The position numbers were made by a program, and so were the translations under genes. A DNA stretch of 5,833 nt from Sandaracinaceae bacterium. Lineage in GTDB: Bacteria; Myxococcota_A; Polyangia; Polyangiales; Sandaracinaceae. Under the pieces are notes generated by a model. It was given only the letters and a program-made list of their open reading frames with translations. It did not search any database and was not told where the DNA came from. Each line of letters begins with the position of its first letter. The first letter of the stretch is position 1. Below, one piece after another: positions 1 to 5,832 of the stretch. The stretch is from assembly GCA_025056955.1 (NCBI GenBank), contig JANWYL010000189.1, positions 1 through 5,833 on the forward strand, written 5' to 3'.

Positions 1-258
1 ATCTGTGCTTGAAAAGATGCTCAAATTTTGAGCAATACAGCCAGCCCCACCAGAAGAGGGCAAATCGGCAGAGCGAGCGGTGGGAGTTTGGGAAGGAGGG
101 GTGAGTTTTGGCAGCGCCCCCTCTTTCTCCTGGGCGGGCCCTTTCTTTTTCACCTCCATGCCCTTCGACATAAGAGCTTGCAAAACACCCCCTCCCAGCA
201 GAGCGGCACATCCGATGATCCCCAAACAGACCCAAGCCACTCTCTGGATTCTGTACAT
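1..258 (-). CDS. Partial membrane-anchored or secreted protein, N-terminal 86 residues only
   Basis: The minus strand is open from ATG at 258-256 to the window edge with no stop in 86 codons; an in-frame TGA lies just upstream at 270-268, so this ATG is the furthest possible start. The product begins with a short basic stretch (R3, R6), then a hydrophobic segment at about residues 7-30 (VAWVCLGIIGCAALLGGGVL), then a charged Lys/Glu stretch and a Pro/Ser/Thr/Ala-rich linker at about 40-73. This is the usual layout of a signal anchor or signal peptide followed by a flexible linker. The IIGC at residues 14-17 fits a lipobox, but the hydrophobic run continues past the cysteine, so a transmembrane anchor is at least as likely. 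The ribosome-binding site is weak (TTAGGC directly before ATG). The gene is divergent from ffh. The remainder lies outside the window and I do not recognise the family; a chance ORF is possible. Confidence 0.6.
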   Translation of the reverse strand, partial: MYRIQRVAWVCLGIIGCAALLGGGVLQALMSKGMEVKKKGPAQEKEGALPKLTPPSQTPTARSADLPSSGGAGCIAQNLSIFSSTD

Positions 259-283
259 GCCTAAGGGTCACATTTCCCCCAGA

Positions 284-304
284 TTTTGGCCAAAAATTGC
301 CAAA
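284..304. repeat. Palindrome and inverted repeat (possible operator) near the left gene's start
   Basis: TTTTGGCCAAAA (284-295) is a perfect 12-bp palindrome. Overlapping it, TTTGGC (285-290) and GCCAAA (299-304) form a 6-bp inverted repeat with an 8-nt spacer. The element sits 26-46 nt upstream of the ATG at 258 on the minus strand, where a repressor site could lie. No regulator is known, and TTGGC/GCCAA words are common in this DNA, so function is speculative. Confidence 0.3.
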
Positions 305-349
305 GATAAGACATCGTACCAATGACCAGCTCCAACACTTCAAAGAAGC

Positions 350-446
350 GCCCTGTTTAGGGCCTCAGGCACCTGCCAAGGCAGCTCCCATGGAGAACCC
401 TTCACCACCAAGCCATGGTCAAAGCAGCGCCTAGGGTTAGGCTTTT
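350..446 (+). other. Possible structured RNA leader or small RNA segment
   Basis: Several potential RNA hairpins follow one another: GCCCT/AGGGC (350-354 and 359-363, 4-nt loop), CTCC/GGAG (385-388 and 392-395), the two CCATGG copies (388-393 and 413-418) that can pair with each other, and the terminator-like GCCTA/TAGGC hairpin (429-442) followed by TTTT. AACCCT at 396-401 is fully complementary to AGGGTT at 433-438, and that pairing would break the last hairpin, which is the geometry of an antiterminator. All stems are short (4-6 bp) and such pairings arise by chance, so this is a candidate only. It matches no RNA family that I recognise. Confidence 0.25.
429..446 (+). terminator. Weak Rho-independent terminator-like hairpin 1
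   Basis: The stem GCCTA (429-433) / TAGGC (438-442) has loop GGGT and is followed directly by TTTT (443-446). The stem is only 5 bp. It reads as a terminator on the plus strand only; the minus strand has no T-run after it. No plus-strand gene lies upstream in the window, so it would have to end an unannotated transcript or act inside an ffh leader. Confidence 0.3.
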
Positions 447-462
447 CTAGAGCGAATCAAAC

Positions 463-487
463 GGCACCCCTCTTCGCGGGGCCTTTT
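463..487 (+). terminator. Weak Rho-independent terminator-like hairpin 2
   Basis: CCCC (467-470) pairs with GGGG (478-481) around the 7-nt loop TCTTCGC. GG (463-464) can add two pairs with CC (482-483) across a 2-nt bulge, and TTTT (484-487) follows. It lies about 20 nt after hairpin 1 in the same orientation, so the two look like a tandem pair. It is short and imperfect. Confidence 0.3.
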
Positions 488-554
488 GAAAGTTCAAACC
501 GCATGCCTTGTGGCCAATCGTCAAGCGCGTCATAGATTGAGGCCTGAGAGTCCA

Positions 555-573
555 CGCCAAGAAATTTTTGGCG
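555..573. repeat. Inverted repeat CGCCAA-N7-TTGGCG
   Basis: CGCCAA (555-560) and TTGGCG (568-573) are perfect complements around the 7-nt centre GAAATTT; the inner bases also nearly pair, giving a 19-nt near-palindrome about 210 nt upstream of ffh. It could be a protein-binding site or a small hairpin. The GCCAA/TTGGC half-site echoes the element at 284-304. No function can be assigned. Confidence 0.3.
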
Positions 574-782
574 CTTGCTCCAAAGAAAAGTCCTTGGCCT
601 CGTCGACAGCGCTTCAAAATCGAAAGCGCCCTTGATGCCTGTCTGCGCTTCGCTCCCACACCCCGGAAAACGCCTTTGCCCTTTTTCGATCAATGGGCAT
701 GTGCTCTAGGCACTCAACTCCACCCTCCAAACCAAAGCCACCGAGTTGCCCACCGGGCACTTGATGTGCTAGGCGCAATGCG

Positions 783-2366
783 ATGTTCGAGGCGCTCTCG
801 AAGGGCTTTCGTGCAGCTCGAAATCGCCTAAAAGGGCTTCAAGAAATCGATGAAGCAAGCCTTGAGCCTGCGCTCCGTGACGTGCGGCTCTCTTTGCTCG
901 AAGCCGATGTGGAGCTCGGCGTGGTCAAGCGCTTCCTTGAGCGAGTCAAAGGAAGGGTGGTTGGAGAAACAATTCGCACAGAAATCCAGTCCAAAGGCAA
1001 AAAGATCAAAGTCGGCCCTGCGGAGCGTTTCATTCAAGCCTGCTATGACGAGCTCACCCGCATGATGGCAGGAGAGGGGCCAGCCATCCAGTACCTGCCA
1101 CGACCCAACCCAACGCCCATCTTGATCGTTGGCCTTCAAGGCTCAGGAAAAACCACAACCGCCGCAAAGCTCGCCCGCCTTTTGACCCGCCAAGGCCGCA
1201 AAGTCCTCCTCGTTGCCGCAGACCTCCAGCGCCCTGGCGCAGTCGAGCAACTCCAAATCCTTGGCGAACGGGTGGGTGTGCCCGTGTTCACCCTCCCCAA
1301 CACAAGCCCTGTCGAAATTTGTACCAAAGCCCTCGAGCAGGCCAAACGCATCAAACGCGATACGGTCATCTTCGATACAGCAGGGCGCCTTGCCATCGAT
1401 GAAGCGCTCATGAAGGAACTCGAAGAAATCAAAGAGCACACCAAAGCCCAAAACATTCTATTGGTTGTCGATGCGATGATCGGCCAAGATGCTGTGCGAA
1501 CAGCCAGCGCTTTTCATCAGCGCCTAGGCCTTTCGGGCGTGATCATGACCAAGCTCGATGGAGACGCTAGGGGAGGTGCTGCCCTTTCGATCCGAGAGGT
1601 CACAGGAGCCCCCATCCGCTTCATCGGTACAGGAGAGGGTCTCGATCGCCTTGAAGAGTTTCGACCAGCGGGACTTGCCGGCCGAATCCTGGGCTTTGGG
1701 GATGTCGTTGGCCTGATGAAGGACTTCGAAGGGGTCATCGACGAAGAAAAGGCAGAACGCGATGCCGAGCGGATGCTCAAAGGGCGCTTTACGCTTCAAG
1801 ATTTCCTCGAGCAACTCCGCCTGATCCAGTCGCTTGGGCCGATTCAGGAGCTGATTGAGAAATTGCCCTTTTTTGCTGACAGTGTCCCCGAAGGCTTCCG
1901 CATCGATGAGCGGGACATCAAGCGCACGGAAGCGATCGTGAGCTCGATGACCAAGCGAGAACGCATGGAGCCCGAGCTCTTCTTCAAGGAGCCCTCTCGG
2001 ATTCGGCGGGTGGCCAAAGGCTCTGGAAGAAGCGAGTCCGAAGTGGTCGAACTCCTCCATCGCTTCCAATTCATGCGCCAGGTCATGCAAGAGATTGGGC
2101 AGCAAGCCAGCTGGCTTTCTAAAATCCCAGGCCTTCGGGAACTTGCAGCTGCTCATCGGCTGCAAGAGGCTGTCCGTACCACAGGGTTTGAGTCCAACCC
2201 CATGATGGCTGCCCTGGCCGATCAGCTGCTTGAAGCAGCTGTGGCGGGAGGAGGAACTCCAAGCGCCAAATCTTCACCCCGCCCCTCATCTCGACAAATC
2301 GATCGAGAAAAACGCAAAAAACAAAGAAAAATGGAGAGAGAATCTCGCAAAAAGTCTCGTCGCTAA
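783..2366 (+). CDS. ffh: Signal recognition particle protein Ffh (SRP54 GTPase)
   Basis: Ffh binds SRP RNA and signal sequences emerging from the ribosome, and delivers ribosomes to the FtsY receptor at the inner membrane by paired GTP hydrolysis. The 527-residue product has the N domain (about 1-95, with the family's LRDVRLSLLEADV at 31-43), then the G domain: P-loop GLQGSGKTT (117-125), DLQRPGA (147-153), DTAGR (198-202), TKLDG (256-260) and GTGE (282-285). The M domain starts near 335 (FTLQDFLEQL) and carries the RNA-binding motif SRIRRVAKGSGRSESEV (405-421). The expected signal-sequence-binding finger loop (about 345-375) has no methionine. Residues 504-527 form a tail with 14 Lys/Arg in 24, which makes the protein longer than the roughly 450-residue E. 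coli form. The ATG at 783 matches the family N-terminus (MFEAL); only a weak AGGCG lies upstream, and an out-of-frame ATG at 778 precedes it. All G motifs are intact, so the gene should be functional. Confidence 0.98.
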   Translation: MFEALSKGFRAARNRLKGLQEIDEASLEPALRDVRLSLLEADVELGVVKRFLERVKGRVVGETIRTEIQSKGKKIKVGPAERFIQACYDELTRMMAGEGPAIQYLPRPNPTPILIVGLQGSGKTTTAAKLARLLTRQGRKVLLVAADLQRPGAVEQLQILGERVGVPVFTLPNTSPVEICTKALEQAKRIKRDTVIFDTAGRLAIDEALMKELEEIKEHTKAQNILLVVDAMIGQDAVRTASAFHQRLGLSGVIMTKLDGDARGGAALSIREVTGAPIRFIGTGEGLDRLEEFRPAGLAGRILGFGDVVGLMKDFEGVIDEEKAERDAERMLKGRFTLQDFLEQLRLIQSLGPIQELIEKLPFFADSVPEGFRIDERDIKRTEAIVSSMTKRERMEPELFFKEPSRIRRVAKGSGRSESEVVELLHRFQFMRQVMQEIGQQASWLSKIPGLRELAAAHRLQEAVRTTGFESNPMMAALADQLLEAAVAGGGTPSAKSSPRPSSRQIDREKRKKQRKMERESRKKSRR

Positions 2367-2373
2367 AACTAAA

Positions 2374-2380
2374 AGAGGTG
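2374..2380 (+). promoter_or_regulatory. Strong Shine-Dalgarno that fixes the lipoprotein start
   Basis: AGAGGTG lies 5 nt before ATG 2386 and just after the ffh stop (TAA 2364-2366). The open frame extends upstream inside ffh to 2230, but this ribosome-binding site and the signal peptide that begins at 2386 show that 2386 is the real start. Confidence 0.8.
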
Positions 2381-2385
2381 AAACC

Positions 2386-3780
2386 ATGAGACACCTAGTG
2401 GTGCCATCCCTTCTCTTTTGCCTGGTGTGCGTTCAAGCCTGCGTTGAGCAGTCGCCTGACCTCACACCCTCTGAGCGCGAAGCGCTGCGGGAATATCTCC
2501 CGAGCGAGCCTCCAAAACCCTCCCACCAGCTGGATATTCGTTTCGAAAACAAGGTGCGACTCCTTGGTTACGACATCGACACCGAAACGGTGACACCAGG
2601 TGTTCCCTTTACAATCACTTGGTACTGGCACGTGCAAAAACGCCTCGGAAGCGGCTGGTTGCAGTTCACCCACTTGGCTGACGGTGCAGGGAACGATCGA
2701 CTCAACCAAGACGCAAACGGGGTGATTCGCAACCGTTATCAAGCCTATCGCTGGAAAGCGGGGGAATACATCCGCGATCCCCAAACGATCACCTTGCCAA
2801 ATGACTGGAACTCTGACCGGGTTGTTTTCTACCTCGGTTTTTGGCATGGTGAACACCGGTTGCGGGTGAGCCAAGGGCCAAATGATGGCAACAACCGTGC
2901 ACGCGCTGCGAGCATTCCCGTTCGGTTGGAAGCGCAAGGTGCAGCCACACCAACTGCGATCGTTCCTGGAGATGTTCCCTCGGACATCCCCACTCTCATT
3001 GTTCAAAAGGCAATGGGTAGCATCACCATCGATGGCAACCTTGACGAAGCCGATTGGCAAAAAGCCGTTCCCACCCAGCCCCTCGTTCACCCAATCAGTG
3101 CCACAGCTGAAGAGCCCTACACCCGCGTGCGTGCCCTATGGGGTGATGAAGCGCTCTTTCTCGCCTTCGAAGTACAAGACGATTTCATCCAAAGCACTTT
3201 TTCAAAACGAGATGAGCATCTTTGGACACAAGACTGTGTCGAGGTGATGGTGGATCCAGATGGGGATGGAGCCAACTATTTCGAGCTCCAGGTATCACCA
3301 AAGGGGGTTTACTTTGACACCTTTTATGAAAAGCGGCGCCTTCCCCAGCCGTTTGGGCACACCAACTGGAATCCCCCTATTGAGGCGAGGGTTGCTCTCC
3401 GCGGGCAAGCCAACGATCGCCAAAGCGATCAAGGTTACACCGTGGAAATGCGCATCCCATGGGCCGCTTTGCAACATGGCTCCTCTCCTGCCATTGGAAA
3501 GCCCCTTGATGGGAGCACGTGGCGCGTCGCGTTTTACGTGATGGATATCCGCCCAGACGGAAGTCAAAGGGCAGTGGCGTGGTCGCCTCCTCGAGAAGGT
3601 GATTTCCACGTGCCCAACCGATTTGGCCGCTTGCGCTTTGTAAGCGGGGAGACTGCACCACCCTCTTTCGAACCCATTGAGCTCCCTCCCAAAATCACCC
3701 GCTCTCTCCTTGAGAGCTTGCGGCCATCGATCAAGCTTCCTCCTCCTTCTCTCCCTTCTCTCAACCAACCTGGTCGCTGA
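2386..3780 (+). CDS. Lipoprotein with N-terminal beta-sandwich-like region and C-terminal CBM9/DOMON-like domain
   Basis: This is a 464-residue predicted envelope lipoprotein. Residues 1-18 form a signal peptide (R2, hydrophobic VVPSLLFCLVCV) ending in lipobox VQA-C19; the +2 residue is Val, so it lacks the Asp that retains E. coli lipoproteins in the inner membrane. After a short linker, residues about 48-180 look like a beta-sandwich (GYDIDTETVTPG, ITWYWHV, FTHLADGAGN, YRWKAGEYIRDPQTITLP, YLGFWHGEHRLRV). This pattern recalls domains attached to some PMT-type membrane glycosyltransferases. Residues about 204-419 fit the CBM9-like family: ITIDGNLDEADW at 213-224, VRALWGDEALFLAFEVQD near 248-265, LWTQDCVEVMVDPDGDG at 279-295, YTVEMRIPW at 351-359 and a terminal NRFGRLRF at 411-418. 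The tail is Pro/Ser-rich. Such domains bind sugars, or in DOMON relatives haem; the ligand cannot be read here. No catalytic domain is seen. The gene follows ffh by 19 nt, so co-transcription is likely. Confidence 0.85.
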   Translation: MRHLVVPSLLFCLVCVQACVEQSPDLTPSEREALREYLPSEPPKPSHQLDIRFENKVRLLGYDIDTETVTPGVPFTITWYWHVQKRLGSGWLQFTHLADGAGNDRLNQDANGVIRNRYQAYRWKAGEYIRDPQTITLPNDWNSDRVVFYLGFWHGEHRLRVSQGPNDGNNRARAASIPVRLEAQGAATPTAIVPGDVPSDIPTLIVQKAMGSITIDGNLDEADWQKAVPTQPLVHPISATAEEPYTRVRALWGDEALFLAFEVQDDFIQSTFSKRDEHLWTQDCVEVMVDPDGDGANYFELQVSPKGVYFDTFYEKRRLPQPFGHTNWNPPIEARVALRGQANDRQSDQGYTVEMRIPWAALQHGSSPAIGKPLDGSTWRVAFYVMDIRPDGSQRAVAWSPPREGDFHVPNRFGRLRFVSGETAPPSFEPIELPPKITRSLLESLRPSIKLPPPSLPSLNQPGR

Positions 3781-3806
3781 ACCCTAAGAAACACCAACTG
3801 AGGGTT
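3780..3806. repeat. Inverted repeat across the convergent gene junction
   Basis: AACCCT (3780-3785) and AGGGTT (3801-3806) are perfect 6-bp complements around a 15-nt spacer. They span the 3-nt gap between the convergent lipoprotein and AlgH stop codons. The position suits a bidirectional terminator, but neither strand has a proper T-run after the stem, so the call is weak. Confidence 0.25.
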
Positions 3807-4365
3807 TGGCCACAATCCGAACGGGGTCAATCCCTGCTGCGCGCAACACCTTTTCCCAACGTTCTGAGAGCGGGCACTCAAAAACAATTGAGGGATCGAG
3901 CGGAAGAGGAATCCAAGTCCCTTGGGCAAGCTCGGCGTCAAGTTGCCCCTCTCCCCAACCCGCATAACCAACAGCAAAAAAGCGGTTCCTTGCGTGCCGC
4001 ACCCCTTCGAGAAGTCGACGCGATGCCGATACACCAATCCGACTGTCGATGAGCACCGCATCCCGCAGCAGCAAGGGATCAACTTCATTTGGATCAAAAA
4101 TCACCCAACCTGTGCGCGACACGGGCCCCCCAAAGAGCACAGGAATATCGATGCTCCCATCGACCCCAATAGAAGAAGCCAGGTCCCTAAAGCTCATGGG
4201 TGCCTTGCGGTTGACCACAAAACCCATTGCTCCCTGGGGGCTGTGTTCAACCAGCATGACCACGGTTTTGGTGAAGTTCGGATCAAGCAAGGTAGGCGTG
4301 GCCACAAGAAAACCAGGCGCAAGGGAACGCAGCGAAGACAACCGAGATGCTTTGGAAGGCTCCAT
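3784..4365 (-). CDS. yqgE: YqgE/AlgH family protein (UPF0301, DUF179)
   Basis: This 193-residue protein belongs to a widespread single-domain family of unsettled molecular function; AlgH was named for an effect on alginate regulation in Pseudomonas. Family motifs are seen in order: PGFLVATPTLLDPNF (17-31), VVMLVEHSPQGAMGFVVNR (35-53), LFGGPVSRTGWVIF (77-90), VGYAGWGEGQLDAEL (132-146), W151 and the C-terminal LSERWEKVLRAAGIDP (166-181). Length is close to the usual 185-190, with about ten extra residues before the conserved start, so a downstream TTG (codon 9) is an alternative to the ATG at 4365. The upstream AAAAGAGC is a poor, too-close ribosome-binding site. The gene ends 3 nt from the convergent lipoprotein gene. 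A terminator 46 nt upstream separates it from the membrane protein gene, so it should need its own promoter, which I could not identify. Confidence 0.93.
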   Translation of the reverse strand: MEPSKASRLSSLRSLAPGFLVATPTLLDPNFTKTVVMLVEHSPQGAMGFVVNRKAPMSFRDLASSIGVDGSIDIPVLFGGPVSRTGWVIFDPNEVDPLLLRDAVLIDSRIGVSASRRLLEGVRHARNRFFAVGYAGWGEGQLDAELAQGTWIPLPLDPSIVFECPLSERWEKVLRAAGIDPVRIVAKPSVGVS

Positions 4366-4410
4366 GCTCTTTTATTGTGCCAAAGAAAAACAAAGGGAGC
4401 ACGAATCCAC

Positions 4411-4450
4411 AAAAAAGCCATGCCTTCAAAAGACCGAGGCCTAAGGCATG
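4411..4450 (-). terminator. Rho-independent terminator of the GT-C gene, overlapping its stop codon
   Basis: Read on the minus strand, CATGCCTT (4450-4443) pairs perfectly with AAGGCATG (4426-4419) across a 16-nt loop, giving an 8-bp stem; GC and then TTTTTT (4416-4411) follow. The first arm contains the last codons of the membrane protein, and the stop codon (4443-4441) begins at its inner end. The loop is longer than usual but contains AGGCCT and may fold further. In the other direction there is no T-run, so it acts on the minus strand. The 75-nt gap 4366-4440 holds only this element and the AlgH leader. Confidence 0.7.
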
Positions 4451-5832
4451 ATCCTTTGGAAGATGATGTAGTAGTAGTCTGACGCGTACGGGAGCGAGCC
4501 CACAATCTCGAAATTGGCCTTGAGCCGTGGATCGTTCACAAGAGAGCTTTCCACTGGGTGTGCACTCAGGGCACTCACCCATCCATCGACGATTGCGGGA
4601 GGAGTACGAGAGTGAATGACGATGGTATCGACGTCGCGGAGCAAAAGATCCCCCACGTCGACAGATTTGCTGCAGTGGCCACCTGGGCGTTTCGCAATCT
4701 CCGGATCGGTGAGCCCCCCAAGGTCGACAGGGGTCCAGCGGGCACGATAAGCCAAAAAGCCAATATCGACGAGGGCCACAACTCGGGCATGGCTTTCGAG
4801 CCATTCGCGCAGCATGCGGCCAGCTCCGGCTCGAGACCTGGCAACGGCATCGGCTTGCTCAAAGTAGAAAGCAGCCAGAAAAAGCTGGGGAAGAAAAAAA
4901 ACACTCGCCAAGAGCAGTCGGGCTTTCGATGGTCTCCATAGGCGCACCCACCTGGAAAGACCTGTGCCAAAAAGCCCAGCCCACAAAGGAACAAAAGGAG
5001 CGAAAAGCCGCCCACCTGGCATCCAATCGCCACCGGCAATGACCACGGAAACAACGCCCACTCCAAATGCCAACCCCGACGAGCGCCACTCCGGCCTCCT
5101 CCGCAGCGCCTCAAGTGTCGGAATCCATGCCAACGCCCAAAGCGTCGAAAGCGAAACCACAACATAGCGCATGCCTTCGATGGGGTCACTGGGCTTGGCG
5201 TGCACACTGAGCGGCAAAGGATCGCCAAACATGGCCCAGCGAAAGAGGGCAACGCTTGCCAAGCCAGCCACTGCCCAAGGGATCGGCCCTGCTTTCAAAG
5301 AGTCCTGCCTGAGCGCTCCCACCCACGTCGAGGGCACAAGCTCTGGACGCACCCAAGGCATGGCAAAAGCAGCCAGTTTCGAGCCAAAAGATGGTTGCCC
5401 AAAAGGCAAAGCCAAAGTCATGAGCAAAGCCGCCAAACCGCTTTCGAGACCAGACTGGATGTGCATGATCCAAGGGATGCAGACGCATGCAGCAAGAGCT
5501 CCCCCACAAGCTGCAACCCATCCCCGTGGGCGAACAACCAGGCGCTTCAGCATGATGAATACACCCATGGCTCCTAACAAAGCCCCAAGCGCTTTGGCAC
5601 CCTGCACCGGATCCACCCCCCAAGCAGCAAGTAACACCTCGCCGCCAAGCCAGAGAGGTGAAGTGACCCCGTCCGTTGGAGGGCCATCTCGAAAGGTGTA
5701 CCCTTTGCCACTGGCAATGCGCAGCGCATAGCGGCCAACGATAAATGCATCGTCAGCCGTGTAGCCGCGGACCCGAAATGCCACAACAAGCACCCCAATG
5801 GCGCCTATCCAAGGGATCGCCCGAGCTCGCAC
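4441..5832 (-). CDS. GT-C-type polytopic membrane glycosyltransferase, possibly truncated at the N-terminus
   Basis: The 463-residue product is very hydrophobic, with about 10-11 likely membrane segments between residues 8 and 322, then a soluble C-terminal part (about 330-463). Enzymes of this fold move a sugar from a polyprenyl-phosphate donor to an acceptor on the outer face of the inner membrane. Family signs are the acidic pair D27-D28 in YTADDAFIVGRYALRIASGKGY, PTDGVTSPLW (52-61), IQSGLESGL (125-133), PWVRPELV (159-166), IAGGDWMPGGRLFAPFVPL (265-283) and DIGFLAYRARWTPVDLGGLTDPEIA (356-380). These recall a GT-C group that includes mycobacterial AftB-like arabinofuranosyltransferases, judged from memory of the motifs. 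The donor and acceptor sugars are unknown. The GTG at 5832-5830 gives a sensible start 26 codons before the DD motif, but only 1 nt precedes it in the window, so an upstream start is possible. It ends in its own terminator. Confidence 0.8.
   Translation of the reverse strand: MRARAIPWIGAIGVLVVAFRVRGYTADDAFIVGRYALRIASGKGYTFRDGPPTDGVTSPLWLGGEVLLAAWGVDPVQGAKALGALLGAMGVFIMLKRLVVRPRGWVAACGGALAACVCIPWIMHIQSGLESGLAALLMTLALPFGQPSFGSKLAAFAMPWVRPELVPSTWVGALRQDSLKAGPIPWAVAGLASVALFRWAMFGDPLPLSVHAKPSDPIEGMRYVVVSLSTLWALAWIPTLEALRRRPEWRSSGLAFGVGVVSVVIAGGDWMPGGRLFAPFVPLWAGLFGTGLSRWVRLWRPSKARLLLASVFFLPQLFLAAFYFEQADAVARSRAGAGRMLREWLESHARVVALVDIGFLAYRARWTPVDLGGLTDPEIAKRPGGHCSKSVDVGDLLLRDVDTIVIHSRTPPAIVDGWVSALSAHPVESSLVNDPRLKANFEIVGSLPYASDYYYIIFQRIMP

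Larger units (their letters stand above)
259..782. other. Gene-free divergent intergenic region upstream of ffh
   Basis: About 520 nt separate the divergent partial gene on the left from ffh. Open frames here (for example 457-693 minus with a TTG start, 447-659 minus with a GTG start, and 568-831 plus running out of frame into ffh) have poor starts, overlap one another and encode nothing recognisable. I found no tRNA-like arms and no SRP RNA core (no GGAAGGAAGC-type segment). The region is rich in short inverted repeats, several of which are listed separately. It must contain the promoters of both flanking genes, but no sequence matches a -35/-10 pair well enough to call. Confidence 0.6.

Noticed and set aside
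340..460. SRP RNA (ffs) upstream of ffh
   Set aside because: A CCAAGGCAG word also found in E. coli 4.5S RNA is present near 376-384, but the diagnostic GGAAGGAAGC-type core is absent on both strands.
508..536. Possible sigma-70 promoter TTGTGG-N17-CATAGA for ffh
   Set aside because: The spacing is ideal, but each box matches the consensus at only about three of six positions, which is too weak to call.
457..693. Minus-strand open frame of 78 codons in the intergenic region
   Set aside because: It has a TTG start with no ribosome-binding site, no recognisable domain, and overlaps another equally weak frame (447-659). Frames of this length are expected by chance in non-coding DNA of this composition.
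747..769. Overlapping hairpins TGCCC/GGGCA and GCAC/GTGC just upstream of ffh, as a translational switch
   Set aside because: The stems are only 4-5 bp and they do not cover the start codon or a clear ribosome-binding site, so a regulatory role cannot be supported.
568..831. Plus-strand open frame running into the ffh start
   Set aside because: It overlaps the ffh N-terminus out of frame, has an alternative start, and gives an Arg/Pro-rich product unlike a folded protein. Its internal ATG at 778 lies 5 nt before the ffh ATG, but the spacing of the upstream AGG suits 783 better.
1524..2165. Long minus-strand frame (213 codons) inside ffh
   Set aside because: It is a shadow of the ffh codon pattern; ffh itself is fully supported by its family motifs on the plus strand.
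2395..3090. Long minus-strand frame (231 codons) inside the lipoprotein gene
   Set aside because: It is a shadow frame with no recognisable domain, opposite a gene that has a strong ribosome-binding site, signal peptide and domain match.
3701..3717. Hairpin GCTCTC-TCCTT-GAGAGC near the end of the lipoprotein gene, as a terminator for the converging AlgH transcript
   Set aside because: The 6-bp stem is perfect, but no T-run follows on either strand, and it lies inside coding sequence (RSLLES), where such a repeat is easily chance.
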